A stretch of 64,000 nucleotides of DNA from CAVVAL01 sp963742725 (GCA_963742725.1 CAVUMX010000004.1:682001-746000), one strand, 5' to 3'; numbered from the stretch's first letter, positions 25,079 through 33,706 are shown. Notes: generated from the letters alone by a model not told the origin. Numbers and translations are program-made.

Positions 25079-25825
25079 TCAGACGGTCGCCGCCTGGCGG
25101 GCCAGCGCGGGCTCGGCGGGCAGGTGCACCGGTGCTGTCGAACGGTGGGACCACAGCCACAGGACGTCGCGTCCGAACGACTCCACCAGCATGGCCAGCG
25201 ACGCCGCCAGCGCGACGATCACGAGCGGCTGGGGCAGCACGCCGGCCGTCGCGACCACCAGCACGACACCCTGCGTCGCCGCGACCACCTTCCGCCAGTA
25301 TCGCGGCGGCAACGTCCCGCGCATCCACGGCAGTACCCAGATCGCCACGACGAACGCGTACCGCATCCCGCCGATCGCCAGCACCCAGGCGCCGATCGGA
25401 CCGGCGACGTACAGGCTGAGCACCAGCAGGAGGATCGAGTCGACCTCCATGTCGAACCGCGCGCCGAGCGGCGACGACGTGCCGGTGCGGCGGGCGACCC
25501 AGCCGTCGACCCCGTCCAGCGCGAGCGCCACGCCGGTGAGTGTGACGAGCATCGCAACGGGCGTGGCGGTCGTGAGCGAGTCGGCTGCCAGCGCGGCCAC
25601 CCCGCCGATGAGGGTCGCGCGGGTGAGCGTGACCCGGTCGGCCGGGCCGAGCACGTCCTTGCCCGAGGTGTGCATGCCCCAGGTGAGCAAGGCGCACAGG
25701 GCGATGCCGTACGTGATTCCCGTCAGCCACCCCGCAGCGCCGAGACCGAAGGTCCCGGCAAGGGTCGCCAGCAGCACGACCTGTCCTGCCAGGCCGATCA
25801 TCGGACCAGTTCGAACCGTGGGCAC
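25079..25825 (-). CDS. CDP-alcohol phosphatidyltransferase family membrane protein
   Basis: 248 residues, about six membrane segments. The family signature DGx2ARx8Gx3Dx3D is present as DGVDGWVARRTGTSSPLGAR followed by FDMEVD. These enzymes transfer a phosphoalcohol group from a CDP-linked donor, making phospholipids or similar conjugates. The GTG at 25825 is preceded by GGAGG. It is divergent from the MDR gene across 79 bp, and that shared promoter region suggests coordinated expression with the pathway at 25905-33591. The acceptor alcohol is unknown. Confidence 0.85.
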   Translation of the reverse strand: MPTVRTGPMIGLAGQVVLLATLAGTFGLGAAGWLTGITYGIALCALLTWGMHTSGKDVLGPADRVTLTRATLIGGVAALAADSLTTATPVAMLVTLTGVALALDGVDGWVARRTGTSSPLGARFDMEVDSILLLVLSLYVAGPIGAWVLAIGGMRYAFVVAIWVLPWMRGTLPPRYWRKVVAATQGVVLVVATAGVLPQPLVIVALAASLAMLVESFGRDVLWLWSHRSTAPVHLPAEPALARQAATV

Positions 25826-25904
25826 CGTTGCCTCCGTGACTATGCGTTACTAATAGTAGAGACACGTGCCTGACGGCCGTACGGTTCGGTGAGGGGGACC
25901 CTTC
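25826..25904. promoter_or_regulatory. Divergent promoter region of the pterin/flavin-like cluster
   Basis: The only gap between the leftward pair (24380-25825) and the rightward genes from 25905 is 79 bp. It holds an unusually AT-rich patch, CGTTACTAATAGTAGAGACA, that could contain -10 elements for one or both directions. No clear operator palindrome was seen. Confidence 0.4.
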
Positions 25905-26864
25905 TTGACGCGCGCCTTCTGGTTGCGCCGGCCCGGCGAGGGCGAGATCCGGCCGGTGACCTTGCCGGAACCCGGTTCGGGCGACGTACTGGTGCGCACC
26001 CGGTACTCCGGCATCAGCCGGGGCACCGAGACCCTGGTCTTCTCCGGCGGGGTGCCCGAGAGCCAGTACGCCGCGATGCGCGCGCCGTTCCAGGAGGGCG
26101 ACTTCCCTGGACCGGTCAAGTACGGCTACCTCAACGTCGGCGTGGTCGAGCGGGGCCCTCCTGAGCTGCTCGGTCGTACGGTCTTCTGCCTCTACCCGCA
26201 CCAGACCAGGTACGTCGTACCGGCCAGTGCTGTGGTGGAGGTACCCGATGGCGTGCCGCCTACACGGGCCGTCCTGGCCGGGACCGTCGAAACCGCGGTG
26301 AACGCGCTCTGGGACGCCGCGCCGCTGGTCGGCGACCGGATCACGGTGGTCGGTGCCGGCATGGTCGGGTGCTGCGTCGCGGCGCTGCTCGCGCGGTTCC
26401 CCGGCGTCCGCGTCCAGCTGGTCGACGCCGATCCCGGCCGCGCGGACATCGCCGGCGCGCTGGGCGTCGAGTTCGCGCTGCCGGCAGCCGCAGCCGGCGG
26501 CCGTGATCTCGTGGTGCACGCCAGCGCCACGTCGGCCGGGCTCCAGCAGTCGCTCGACCTGCTCGGGCCGGAGGGCACGGTCCTCGAACTCAGCTGGTAC
26601 GGCGACCGCGAGGTCACGCTGTCGCTGGGCGGGGCGTTCCACTCCGGGCGGCTGAGCATCCGCGGCAGCCAGGTGGGTACCGTCTCGCCTGCCCGTCGGG
26701 CGAGCCGCACGTACGCCGACCGGCTCGCGCTCGCCCTGGACCTGCTTCGCTACCCCGCGTTCGACGCGCTGATCACCGGCGAGTCCCGCTTCGAGCAGCT
26801 GCCCGACGTCTTTGCCGGCACCGTCCCCGGGCTGTGCCATCTGATCACCTACGACGAGGAGTAA
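25905..26864 (+). CDS. MDR-type (zinc alcohol dehydrogenase-like) oxidoreductase lacking zinc ligands
   Basis: 319 residues. The N-terminal GroES-like part reads YSGISRGTETLVFSGGVPES, and the nucleotide-binding part has VVGAGMVGCCVAALL and VQLVDADPGR. Normal zinc MDR enzymes have a Cys just after the first glycine-rich turn and a GHE motif; here Ser replaces the Cys and KYGY stands where the histidine motif is expected, so a catalytic zinc is unlikely. It resembles the BchC-like branch of the superfamily. The TTG start at 25905 is preceded by GAGGGGGA. Its stop lies five bases before the PTPS-like start. It probably oxidises or reduces a pathway intermediate with NAD(P). Confidence 0.8.
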   Translation: MTRAFWLRRPGEGEIRPVTLPEPGSGDVLVRTRYSGISRGTETLVFSGGVPESQYAAMRAPFQEGDFPGPVKYGYLNVGVVERGPPELLGRTVFCLYPHQTRYVVPASAVVEVPDGVPPTRAVLAGTVETAVNALWDAAPLVGDRITVVGAGMVGCCVAALLARFPGVRVQLVDADPGRADIAGALGVEFALPAAAAGGRDLVVHASATSAGLQQSLDLLGPEGTVLELSWYGDREVTLSLGGAFHSGRLSIRGSQVGTVSPARRASRTYADRLALALDLLRYPAFDALITGESRFEQLPDVFAGTVPGLCHLITYDEE

Positions 26865-26869
26865 GCCCC

Positions 26870-27268
26870 GTGTTCAGCGTGACCGTCCGCGATCACATGA
26901 TGATCGCCCACAGCTTCCGAGGTGACGTCTTCGGACCCGCGCAGCGCCTCCACGGGGCGACGTTCGTCGTCGACGCCACCTTCCGCCGTGCCGAACTCGA
27001 CGCCGACAGCATCGTGGTCGACATCGGGAAGGCCTCCCAGGAGCTGAGCGCCATCGTCGGCGAGCTGAACTACCGCAATCTGGACGACGAGCCGGCGTTC
27101 GCCGGGGCCAACACCACGACGGAAGTGCTCGCCCGGACGGTCGCCGACCGGCTCGCGGACCGCATCCACGCGGGTGCCTTCGGCGAGGGTGCCCGGGAGC
27201 TGGCCGGCATCACCGTGACGCTGCACGAGTCGCACATCGCCTGGGCCAGCTACGAGCGGGTTCTATGA
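26870..27268 (+). CDS. 6-pyruvoyltetrahydropterin synthase / QueD-like protein with altered active site
   Basis: 132 residues, the usual PTPS length. FSVTVRDHMMIAHSFRG and RLHGATFVVDATFRR match the first two strands and metal-site region, VVDIGKASQELSAIV the long helix and HESHIAWASYE the C-terminal strand with the pterin-binding Glu. Three hallmark features are missing: the HGH zinc pair is HGA, the Cys four residues before it is Ala, and the catalytic Asp-His dyad position reads NY in LNYRNLDD. It is probably not a normal 6-carboxytetrahydropterin synthase. The GTG at 26870 has GAGGAG upstream. It overlaps the glycosyltransferase by four bases. Confidence 0.8.
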   Translation: MFSVTVRDHMMIAHSFRGDVFGPAQRLHGATFVVDATFRRAELDADSIVVDIGKASQELSAIVGELNYRNLDDEPAFAGANTTTEVLARTVADRLADRIHAGAFGEGARELAGITVTLHESHIAWASYERVL

Positions 27269-28272
27269 CGTATCTGCACGTGGTGTTGCCGAACGATATT
27301 GACGACGCGGCGGCGCCGAGTGGCGGCAACGCCTATGACCGACAGGTCTGCCGGGGCCTTGCCGCGTTGGGCTGGACCGTCCGGGAGCACGCCGTGCGCG
27401 GCGCCTGGCCGGAGCCGGCCCCGGCCGAGCGCGCCGACCTGGCCCGCGTGCTCGCGTCCGTGCCGGACGGCGCGGTGGTCCTGCTCGACGGACTGGTCGC
27501 CTCGGCGGTCCCGGACGTGCTGGTGCCGGAGGCGGGCCGGCTGCGGCTGGTCGTCCTCGTCCACATGCCGCTGGCCCACGACGCCGAGGGCGAGGCCCTG
27601 GCCGCTGCCCGCGCGGTCGTGAGCACCAGCGACTGGACCCGGCGGCGGCTCCTGGACCTCTACGCGTTGCCGCCGGACCGGCTGCACGTCGCCACTCCCG
27701 GCGTCGATCCCGCCCCCGTGGTGCCCGGCTCGGACACGGGTTCGCACCTGCTCTGCGTTGCCGCCGTCACGCCGCACAAGGGGCACGATGTGCTGGTGGA
27801 GGCTCTCGCCACGATCACGGACCTGCCCTGGACCTGCGTCTGCGTCGGCACGCTCGACCGCGCCCCGGACTTCGTCGCGCAGCTCCGGCGACGGTCCGAC
27901 CGTGTCCAGTTCGTCGGACCGCGTACCGGCGCCGACCTCGACGCCGCGTACGCCGCCGCCGACCTGCTGGTGCTGGCGTCGCGCGGCGAGACGTACGGCA
28001 TGGTGGTCACCGAAGCGCTCGCGCGGGGCATCCCCGTGCTGGCCACGGCGGCGACCGGCATCCCCGAGGCCCTGGGCCACGCGCCGGACGGCAGCCTGCC
28101 GGGCATGCTGGTCGAACCGGACGATCTGGCCGGCGCGCTCCGTCGCTGGCTCGGTGACGCCGACCTGCGGGACCGGCTCAGGCGGTCCGCCCGCGGCCGC
28201 CGGACCACGCTGACCGGCTGGACGGTCACCGCCGGGGCCGTATCGGACGTTCTGAAGGGGGTGGCCGCGTGA
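27265..28272 (+). CDS. Glycosyltransferase family 4
   Basis: 335 residues with the GT-B fold. VSTSDWTRRRLLDLY and LHVATPGVDP belong to the N-terminal/linker region, VAAVTPHKGHDVLVEAL to the start of the donor-binding domain, and RGETYGMVVTEALARGIPVL to the EX7E-type donor site. GT4 enzymes retain the anomeric configuration and use nucleotide sugars. ATGA overlaps on both sides tie it to the PTPS-like and methyltransferase genes. It likely glycosylates the pathway intermediate or a lipid carrier. Confidence 0.87.
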   Translation: MTYLHVVLPNDIDDAAAPSGGNAYDRQVCRGLAALGWTVREHAVRGAWPEPAPAERADLARVLASVPDGAVVLLDGLVASAVPDVLVPEAGRLRLVVLVHMPLAHDAEGEALAAARAVVSTSDWTRRRLLDLYALPPDRLHVATPGVDPAPVVPGSDTGSHLLCVAAVTPHKGHDVLVEALATITDLPWTCVCVGTLDRAPDFVAQLRRRSDRVQFVGPRTGADLDAAYAAADLLVLASRGETYGMVVTEALARGIPVLATAATGIPEALGHAPDGSLPGMLVEPDDLAGALRRWLGDADLRDRLRRSARGRRTTLTGWTVTAGAVSDVLKGVAA

Positions 28273-29081
28273 CCGGCACGTTCGCGGACTGGCTCGCGCT
28301 CCGGGAGGCCGCCGACGGCGCCGCCCGCTCGCTCGAACTCGTCGAGGCGGTGCGCCGTCACCTGGCGGACGTGCCCCGTCCGGTCATCCACGACCTGGGC
28401 AGCGGGACGGGGTCGATGGGGCGCTGGCTCGCACCGCAGTTGGGCGGCGCACAGCACTGGATCATGTACGACAGGGACCCTGAACTGCTGGAACGCGCCG
28501 CGGCGGGCATGACCGGGACCGTCGAGACCCGGCAGTGCGACATCACCCGGCTCACGGCGGACGACCTGGCCGGCGCGTCCGTGATCACCGCGTCCGCGCT
28601 GCTGGACATGTTCACCGCCGACGAGCTCGACCGGGTCGTGGCGGCCTGCGCCGGGGCGGGGCGCCCGACCCTGTTCACGCTCTCGGTGATCGGCCGGGTC
28701 GAACTCACCCCGGCCGATCCGCTGGACGCGGAGATCACCGAGGCGTTCAACGCCCACCAGCGCCGGACGGTCGGCGACCGGACCCTGCTCGGACCGGACG
28801 CCGCCGAGTACGCCGCCGAGGCGTTCGGCCGGCACGGGGTCGACGTCCAGGTCCGGTCCAGCCCCTGGCGGCTCGGCGCGGACCAGGCCGACCTGGCGGC
28901 GGAGTGGTTCCGGGGCTGGGTCGACGCCGCCCGCGAGCAGCGGCCGGAGCTGACCGGCCCGCTGACGGCGTACACCCCCCGCCGCCTGTCCCAGGCCGCA
29001 GCCGGTCAACTGGAGGTTGTTCTGCATCACAGTGACCTCCTCGCGGTTCACCGCGGAAATTTCCTCGCCGGAGGCAAATGA
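28269..29081 (+). CDS. Class I SAM-dependent methyltransferase
   Basis: 270 residues. HDLGSGTGSMGRWLAPQL is motif I, IMYDRDPELLERAA motif II, and VITASALLDMFTADEL motif IV/post-motif. The start is a GTG overlapping the previous stop. It sits in the middle of the overlapping operon, so it should methylate the product or an intermediate. The acceptor is not known. Confidence 0.83.
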   Translation: MTGTFADWLALREAADGAARSLELVEAVRRHLADVPRPVIHDLGSGTGSMGRWLAPQLGGAQHWIMYDRDPELLERAAAGMTGTVETRQCDITRLTADDLAGASVITASALLDMFTADELDRVVAACAGAGRPTLFTLSVIGRVELTPADPLDAEITEAFNAHQRRTVGDRTLLGPDAAEYAAEAFGRHGVDVQVRSSPWRLGADQADLAAEWFRGWVDAAREQRPELTGPLTAYTPRRLSQAAAGQLEVVLHHSDLLAVHRGNFLAGGK

Positions 29082-30148
29082 ACCCCCGGCACCCCGCCCT
29101 GCGTGTCAGCCAAGAGGAAGTCCTTGGAGGGGGAGACACGTTGCTCAGCGCACCCGAACTGGCGCCGCCGGCACCACCTGCCCCGGTGGCGGAGCCGGCA
29201 GCGCCCGCGAACCGGTCGTTCTGGGCCTGGGCGCGCCCGCTCGGCGGGGTGGCCATCCTCGCCGTCCTGCTGTGGCGGCTGGGCACCGGTCCGTTCCTCG
29301 ACGGGCTGCGGCTGATCGACGGTTGGGCGCTCACGGCCGCGCTCGGCATCGGCGCGCTGACCACCGTGAGCTGCGCCTGGCGGTGGAGCCTGGTAGCGCG
29401 CGGCCTCGGCGTCCGGCTGCCGTTGTTCGCGGCGGTCGCCCACTGCTACCGGGCGCTGTTCCTGAACGCGACGCTGCCGGGCGGGGTGCTCGGCGACGTC
29501 CACCGTGCGGTGAGCCACGGGCGGGACTCCGGTGACGTGGGTCGCGGCATCCGCGCGGTCGTGTGGGAGCGGACCGCCGGCCAGGTCGTCTTCTTCGGCG
29601 TGGCGATGGTCGTGCTGTGCGTGTTCCCGTCGCCGGTGCGGTCGTACATGCCGGCTGTGATCGCAATCACGATCGCGGGCGGGCTCGGCGCCGTGCTCAT
29701 GGCGCGGGCCGTACCGAACGGCGGGATTTCGCGGCGTGCGCAGGCGTTGCGGACGGCGAAGGCCGACATCCGCAACGGGCTGCTCGGGCGGAACGGGCTG
29801 CTCATCGTGCTCGCCTCGGCCGTGGCGATGGTCGGTCACCTGGCGACGTTCCTGGTGGCGGCATACACTGCGGGCTCGGTTGCGCCACTGTCGCAGCTGG
29901 TTCCGCTGATGCTGTTGGCGCTCCTGGCCATGGGGTTGCCGTTGAGCGTCGGCGGGTTCGGGCCGCGTGAGGGCGTGGCCGCGTGGGCGTTCGGCGCCGC
30001 CGGACTGACCGCCACCCAGGGAGTCGCCACCGCGGTGGTGTTCGGGGCGTTGGTGCTCGTCGCCAGTCTCCCTGGTGCCGCCGTACTGGCGGCCCGGCGG
30101 ATCCGCGTACCCGCCACCGTTTCGCAGGAAGGTGCTGTCATTGGCTGA
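29078..30148 (+). CDS. Lysylphosphatidylglycerol synthase TM-region (YbhN-type) protein
   Basis: 356 residues, about eight membrane spans after a 45-residue Pro/Ala-rich N-terminus. The signature GLPLSVGGFGPREGVAAWAF matches the flippase domain of MprF and YbhN-family proteins, and LNATLPGGVLGDVHRA is the conserved first-half motif. Such proteins move or hold lipid-linked molecules in the membrane. Its stop is inside the GTP cyclohydrolase gene by 8 nt. In this operon it is a candidate flippase for a glycolipid-like end product. Confidence 0.82.
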   Translation: MNPRHPALRVSQEEVLGGGDTLLSAPELAPPAPPAPVAEPAAPANRSFWAWARPLGGVAILAVLLWRLGTGPFLDGLRLIDGWALTAALGIGALTTVSCAWRWSLVARGLGVRLPLFAAVAHCYRALFLNATLPGGVLGDVHRAVSHGRDSGDVGRGIRAVVWERTAGQVVFFGVAMVVLCVFPSPVRSYMPAVIAITIAGGLGAVLMARAVPNGGISRRAQALRTAKADIRNGLLGRNGLLIVLASAVAMVGHLATFLVAAYTAGSVAPLSQLVPLMLLALLAMGLPLSVGGFGPREGVAAWAFGAAGLTATQGVATAVVFGALVLVASLPGAAVLAARRIRVPATVSQEGAVIG

Positions 30149-30779
30149 GCTGCCAGTCGCCACGATCCGGACGCAGGTCACCGTGCCGCTCCGGTTCCCC
30201 GACGGATACGCCACGACCGCGCGTGTGTTCACCTTCGACGGTCTGGTGGACGGGCGTGAGCACGTCGCGCTCTGCCTCGGCGCCTTCGACCCGGACACGA
30301 CCGACGGACCCACGCCGCTCGTGCGTCCGCACAGCGAGTGCCTGACCGGTGACGTGTTCGGGAGCGAGCGGTGCGACTGCGGTCCGCAGCTCCGGGAAGG
30401 GGTCGAACGTATCGCCGACGCGGGCGGCGTCCTGCTGTACCTGCGTCAGGAAGGCCGCGGCATCGGCCTGTACAGCAAGCTGGACGCCTACGCGTTGCAG
30501 GACGCAGGGCTGGACACCTACGAGGCGAACCTCGCCCTCGGACACGGTGAGGACGAGCGCGACTACACCGCGGCCGCCCAGATGCTGGCCGCCCTGGGCG
30601 TGGAGCGCATCGCCCTGCTGAGCAACAACCCGGACAAAGCGGGCCAGCTCGACCAGCTCGGCGTGAAGGTGACCGAGTGCGTGCCGACCGGCGTGTACCT
30701 GTCACCGGCCAACGCCGGCTACCTGGCCGCGAAGGCCGACCGCCACGCCCGCGCGTCCGACCTCCCGTTCGCCGGCTGA
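30141..30779 (+). CDS. GTP cyclohydrolase II (RibA-type)
   Basis: 212 residues. RPHSECLTGDVFGSERCDCG holds the three zinc cysteines, LRQEGRGIGL the catalytic arginine loop, and KLDAYALQD keeps the tyrosine equivalent to E. coli RibA Tyr105. The enzyme opens GTP to a diaminopyrimidine ribotide, formate and pyrophosphate. A Streptomyces coelicolor paralogue in a similar setting has Met at this position and stops at the formamide; the Tyr here predicts the complete reaction. The start is a TTG at 30141 with AGGAAGG upstream. There are no ribB/E/H genes nearby, so it probably feeds this cluster rather than riboflavin supply. Confidence 0.9.
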   Translation: MAELPVATIRTQVTVPLRFPDGYATTARVFTFDGLVDGREHVALCLGAFDPDTTDGPTPLVRPHSECLTGDVFGSERCDCGPQLREGVERIADAGGVLLYLRQEGRGIGLYSKLDAYALQDAGLDTYEANLALGHGEDERDYTAAAQMLAALGVERIALLSNNPDKAGQLDQLGVKVTECVPTGVYLSPANAGYLAAKADRHARASDLPFAG

Positions 30780-30782
30780 CCC

Positions 30783-32462
30783 ATGTCCATCGCCACGCTC
30801 CGCAGGCGCCCGCCGGCCCCACCGGCGGACGGCGAAGGCGACGGCGCGGGCCGCACCAGGAAGAGGACGGTGGTGCTCACCGTCCTGGCGGGCCTGTTCG
30901 TGCTGCTGGCTCTCGTCGCGCCGAACGAGGTCGGCAGCCTCACGCCGAGCGCGTTCGTGCGCATCCCGGCCGAGGCGCTGGTCGGCATCGCGCTGCTGCT
31001 CGTCCTGCCGAGCAGGGTGGCCCGGGTGCTGGCGGTGCTCGCCGGCGCGGCGCTGGGTCTGCTGACGATCCTGAAGCTGCTCGACATGGGCTTCCAGACG
31101 GTCTGGGCCCGCCCGTTCGACCCGGTGATCGACTGGGTCCTGCTGGACGACGCCGTGGCGTTCCTCACCACCTCGATCGGCCGCCGTGGTGCGATCGGAG
31201 CGGCGATCGGCGCCGTGCTGCTCGCCATCGCGACGGTCGTCCTCATGGCGCTGGCGGTCAGGCGCCTGAGCCGTCTCGTCGCCGCGCACCGCACCGGCGC
31301 GACCCGTGCGGTGGCCGCCCTGACCGCCGTGTGGTTCGTCTGCGCGGTGCCGGGTGTGCAGGCCGCTCCGGGCGCGCCGGTCGCCTCCGGCAGCGCGAGC
31401 GCCTTCGCCTACGACCGCGCGCGCCAGGTGGGCCTGAGCGTCCGGGACCAACAGGCGTTCGCGAAGGAGGCCTCCGTGGACGCCTTCCGCGACACCCCGG
31501 GCGACCAGCTCCTGACCGCGCTGCGCGGCAAGGACGTCGTCTTCGCGTTCGTCGAGAGCTACGGCCGGGACGCAGTCCAAGAACAGGCGTTCGCGGGCGT
31601 CGGCACGGTGCTGGACGACGGCACCCGGCGGCTGAACGCGGCCGGCTACTCGTCCCGGAGCGCGTACCTCACCTCGCCGACCGCCGGCGGCGGCAGCTGG
31701 CTGGCGCACGCCACGCTCCTCTCCGGACTGTGGATCGACAACCAGCAGCGCCACAAGACCCTGCTCGCCAGCGACCGCATGACCCTCAACAGTGCGTTCC
31801 GGCGCGCCAACTGGCGGACGGTCGGCGTCATGCCGGGCGTCACCAAGTCCTGGCCGGAAAGCGACTTCTACGGGTACGACCGCGTCTACGACGCCAAGGG
31901 ACTCGGGTACCGGGGGCCGCGGTTCAGCTTCGCCACGATGCCCGACCAGTACACGCTAGCCGCGTTCGAGCGCACCGAGCACGGGAAGAAGGACCGCGGC
32001 CCGCTGATGGCCGAGATCCCGCTCGTGTCCAGCCACGCCCCGTGGACGCCACTGCCGAAGATGCTCGACTGGGACGACGTCGGCGACGGCTCCGTCTACC
32101 GGCCCATGGCGTCGGGGCCCGGTTTCAAGCCCGAGTCCGTGCTGAAGCGGGACCCGACAGAGGTCCGCGCCCAGTACGGGCAGGCCATCGAGTACTCGCT
32201 GGAAAGCCTGATTTCCTATGTGGAGACGTACGGCGACGACGACCTGGTGCTCGTGTTCCTCGGCGACCACCAGCCCGCCCCGTTCGTCACCGGCACCAAC
32301 GCCAGCCGGGACGTGCCGATCACGATCGTCACCCGCGACAAGGCCGTCCTGGCGCGGATCTCCGCCTGGAACTGGCAGGACGGCCTGAAGCCCGACCTGG
32401 AGGCCCCGGTGTGGCGGATGGACTCCTTCCGCGACCGGTTCCTGACCACGTTCGCGCGTTAG
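30783..32462 (+). CDS. Membrane sulfatase / LTA-synthase-like alkaline phosphatase superfamily protein
   Basis: 559 residues. About five membrane spans in the first 190 residues lead to an extracellular catalytic domain with VVFAFVESYGRDAV (metal site), SPTAGGGSWLAHATLLSG (the nucleophile region) and LVFLGDHQPAPF (second metal site). Proteins of this build move phosphoglycerol or phosphoethanolamine, or cleave sulfate or phosphate esters, on surface polymers. It starts three bases after the GTP cyclohydrolase stop. Its stop overlaps the stop of the convergent deaminase gene by four bases. Confidence 0.82.
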   Translation: MSIATLRRRPPAPPADGEGDGAGRTRKRTVVLTVLAGLFVLLALVAPNEVGSLTPSAFVRIPAEALVGIALLLVLPSRVARVLAVLAGAALGLLTILKLLDMGFQTVWARPFDPVIDWVLLDDAVAFLTTSIGRRGAIGAAIGAVLLAIATVVLMALAVRRLSRLVAAHRTGATRAVAALTAVWFVCAVPGVQAAPGAPVASGSASAFAYDRARQVGLSVRDQQAFAKEASVDAFRDTPGDQLLTALRGKDVVFAFVESYGRDAVQEQAFAGVGTVLDDGTRRLNAAGYSSRSAYLTSPTAGGGSWLAHATLLSGLWIDNQQRHKTLLASDRMTLNSAFRRANWRTVGVMPGVTKSWPESDFYGYDRVYDAKGLGYRGPRFSFATMPDQYTLAAFERTEHGKKDRGPLMAEIPLVSSHAPWTPLPKMLDWDDVGDGSVYRPMASGPGFKPESVLKRDPTEVRAQYGQAIEYSLESLISYVETYGDDDLVLVFLGDHQPAPFVTGTNASRDVPITIVTRDKAVLARISAWNWQDGLKPDLEAPVWRMDSFRDRFLTTFAR

Positions 32463-32917
32463 GCGATGCCGCGGAGGTGGGCGTTGACCGCCCGCGCCGC
32501 GTGTTCGAGTTCGGTGATCTCGACGACCGTGACGCCGGCCGCGCGGAGCCGTTCGACGCCCTGGCAGTCGGCCACGAACAGCGACGGTTCCCGCCAGGCG
32601 ATGACGACGCGGGGGATGCCGGCGGCGAGCACCAGGTTGGTGCACGTCAGCGGCCGCGCGCGGCGTTCGGTGCACGGTTCGAGCGTGCTGTAGAGCGTGG
32701 CCGCGGCCAGGCGCGGGTCGCCGGCGTCGAGCGTGCCGAGCGCGGACTCCTCCGCGTGGACGTGCGGGTCCGAGTCGCGCGAGTAGCCGCTGGCGATCTC
32801 GTCACCGGCGGCGTCCACGATGATCGCGCCGACGTTGTAGGCAGTCAGCGACGGCGGGCACTTCCGGGACAGCTCGATGGCCTGTTGGAGCCAGCGGACG
32901 TCGTCTGCCCGGGTCAC
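32459..32917 (-). CDS. RibD/dCMP-type zinc deaminase
   Basis: 152 residues. The zinc site HVHAEESALGTLD supplies His and the proton-shuttling Glu, and EPCTERRARPLTC the two cysteines, nine residues apart as in RibD-like deaminases. It is expected to deaminate a pyrimidine such as the GTP cyclohydrolase II product. The GTG at 32917 overlaps the stop of the reductase gene by four bases, so the two are co-translated and separate genes here replace the two domains of RibD. Confidence 0.85.
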   Translation of the reverse strand: MTRADDVRWLQQAIELSRKCPPSLTAYNVGAIIVDAAGDEIASGYSRDSDPHVHAEESALGTLDAGDPRLAAATLYSTLEPCTERRARPLTCTNLVLAAGIPRVVIAWREPSLFVADCQGVERLRAAGVTVVEITELEHAARAVNAHLRGIA

Positions 32918-33591
32918 GCGGTGTCCTTGGGTAGGTACCGCAGCAGGGCGACGTCGCCGATGGCCCGTACCTCCGCGAGCGTCATCCGGTGGCGCAGGTC
33001 GTTGGCGAACGTGCCGGGGCCGAGGAAGCGCGGCGCGTCGGGCTGGCCGACGAAGAACGGTGCGATGGCGAGGTGGATCTCGTCGGCGAGCCCGGCGGTG
33101 AGGAACTGGGTGTGGATGGTGCTGCCCCCTTCGACCAGGAGCCTGCCGACACCGCGTCCGGCGAGGTCGGCGAGCATGCGGCGCAGGTCGAGCGCGGGTC
33201 CGGTGCCGACCACGTCCGCGAGGTCGCCGAGGGATTCCCGGACCTTCGCGGCGACCCCGTCGGGACAGTAGACGGCTTTCGCGCCGCCGTGGTGCCAGAA
33301 CTTCAGTTCCGGATCGAGATCGCCGCTCCCGGTCACCGTGACCTTGAGCGGGTACTCGGGCAGGCCCTGCGCGAGGCGGGCGGCGCGCCGCCCGGCGGAG
33401 TTGACCAGCAGCCGCGGATTGTCGCGGCGCATGGTGGAGGCGCCGATCAGGATGGCGTCACTGGCGGCGCGGACGGCGTCCACACGGTCGAAGTCCTCGG
33501 CGTTCGACAGCAGCAGGCGGTCGCCGCTCGTGTCGTCGATGTACCCGTCGACGGACATCGCACAGCTCAGCACCACGTACGGCGCAGCCAT
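32914..33591 (-). CDS. RibD C-terminal / dihydrofolate reductase-like reductase
   Basis: 225 residues. YVVLSCAMSVDGYIDD, ILIGASTMRRDNPRL, LLVEGGSTIHTQFLTAGLAD and the C-terminal strands match the RibD reductase domain, which reduces the ribose of the deaminated pyrimidine with NADPH. The ATG at 33591 follows GAGGAGACCG; a longer GTG start at 33609 is possible. Together with the deaminase and GTP cyclohydrolase II it covers the first three steps of riboflavin-type pyrimidine chemistry. Confidence 0.87.
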   Translation of the reverse strand: MAAPYVVLSCAMSVDGYIDDTSGDRLLLSNAEDFDRVDAVRAASDAILIGASTMRRDNPRLLVNSAGRRAARLAQGLPEYPLKVTVTGSGDLDPELKFWHHGGAKAVYCPDGVAAKVRESLGDLADVVGTGPALDLRRMLADLAGRGVGRLLVEGGSTIHTQFLTAGLADEIHLAIAPFFVGQPDAPRFLGPGTFANDLRHRMTLAEVRAIGDVALLRYLPKDTA

Positions 33592-33706
33592 CGGTCTCCT
33601 CGTCGCCACGCCGCGATCGTTTCACGCGCGCAGTCGTGAACCTGACTGCCCTGCCACAGGTTCGGTGCCACGCTGCCCGGAAGGTCCCGAGGGGGGTGGT
33701 CCCGCG

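Noticed and set aside
24380..33591. Riboflavin or queuosine biosynthesis operon
   Set aside because: RibB, RibH and RibE are absent, and there is no QueE/QueC radical-SAM partner; the QueD-like protein lacks catalytic residues.
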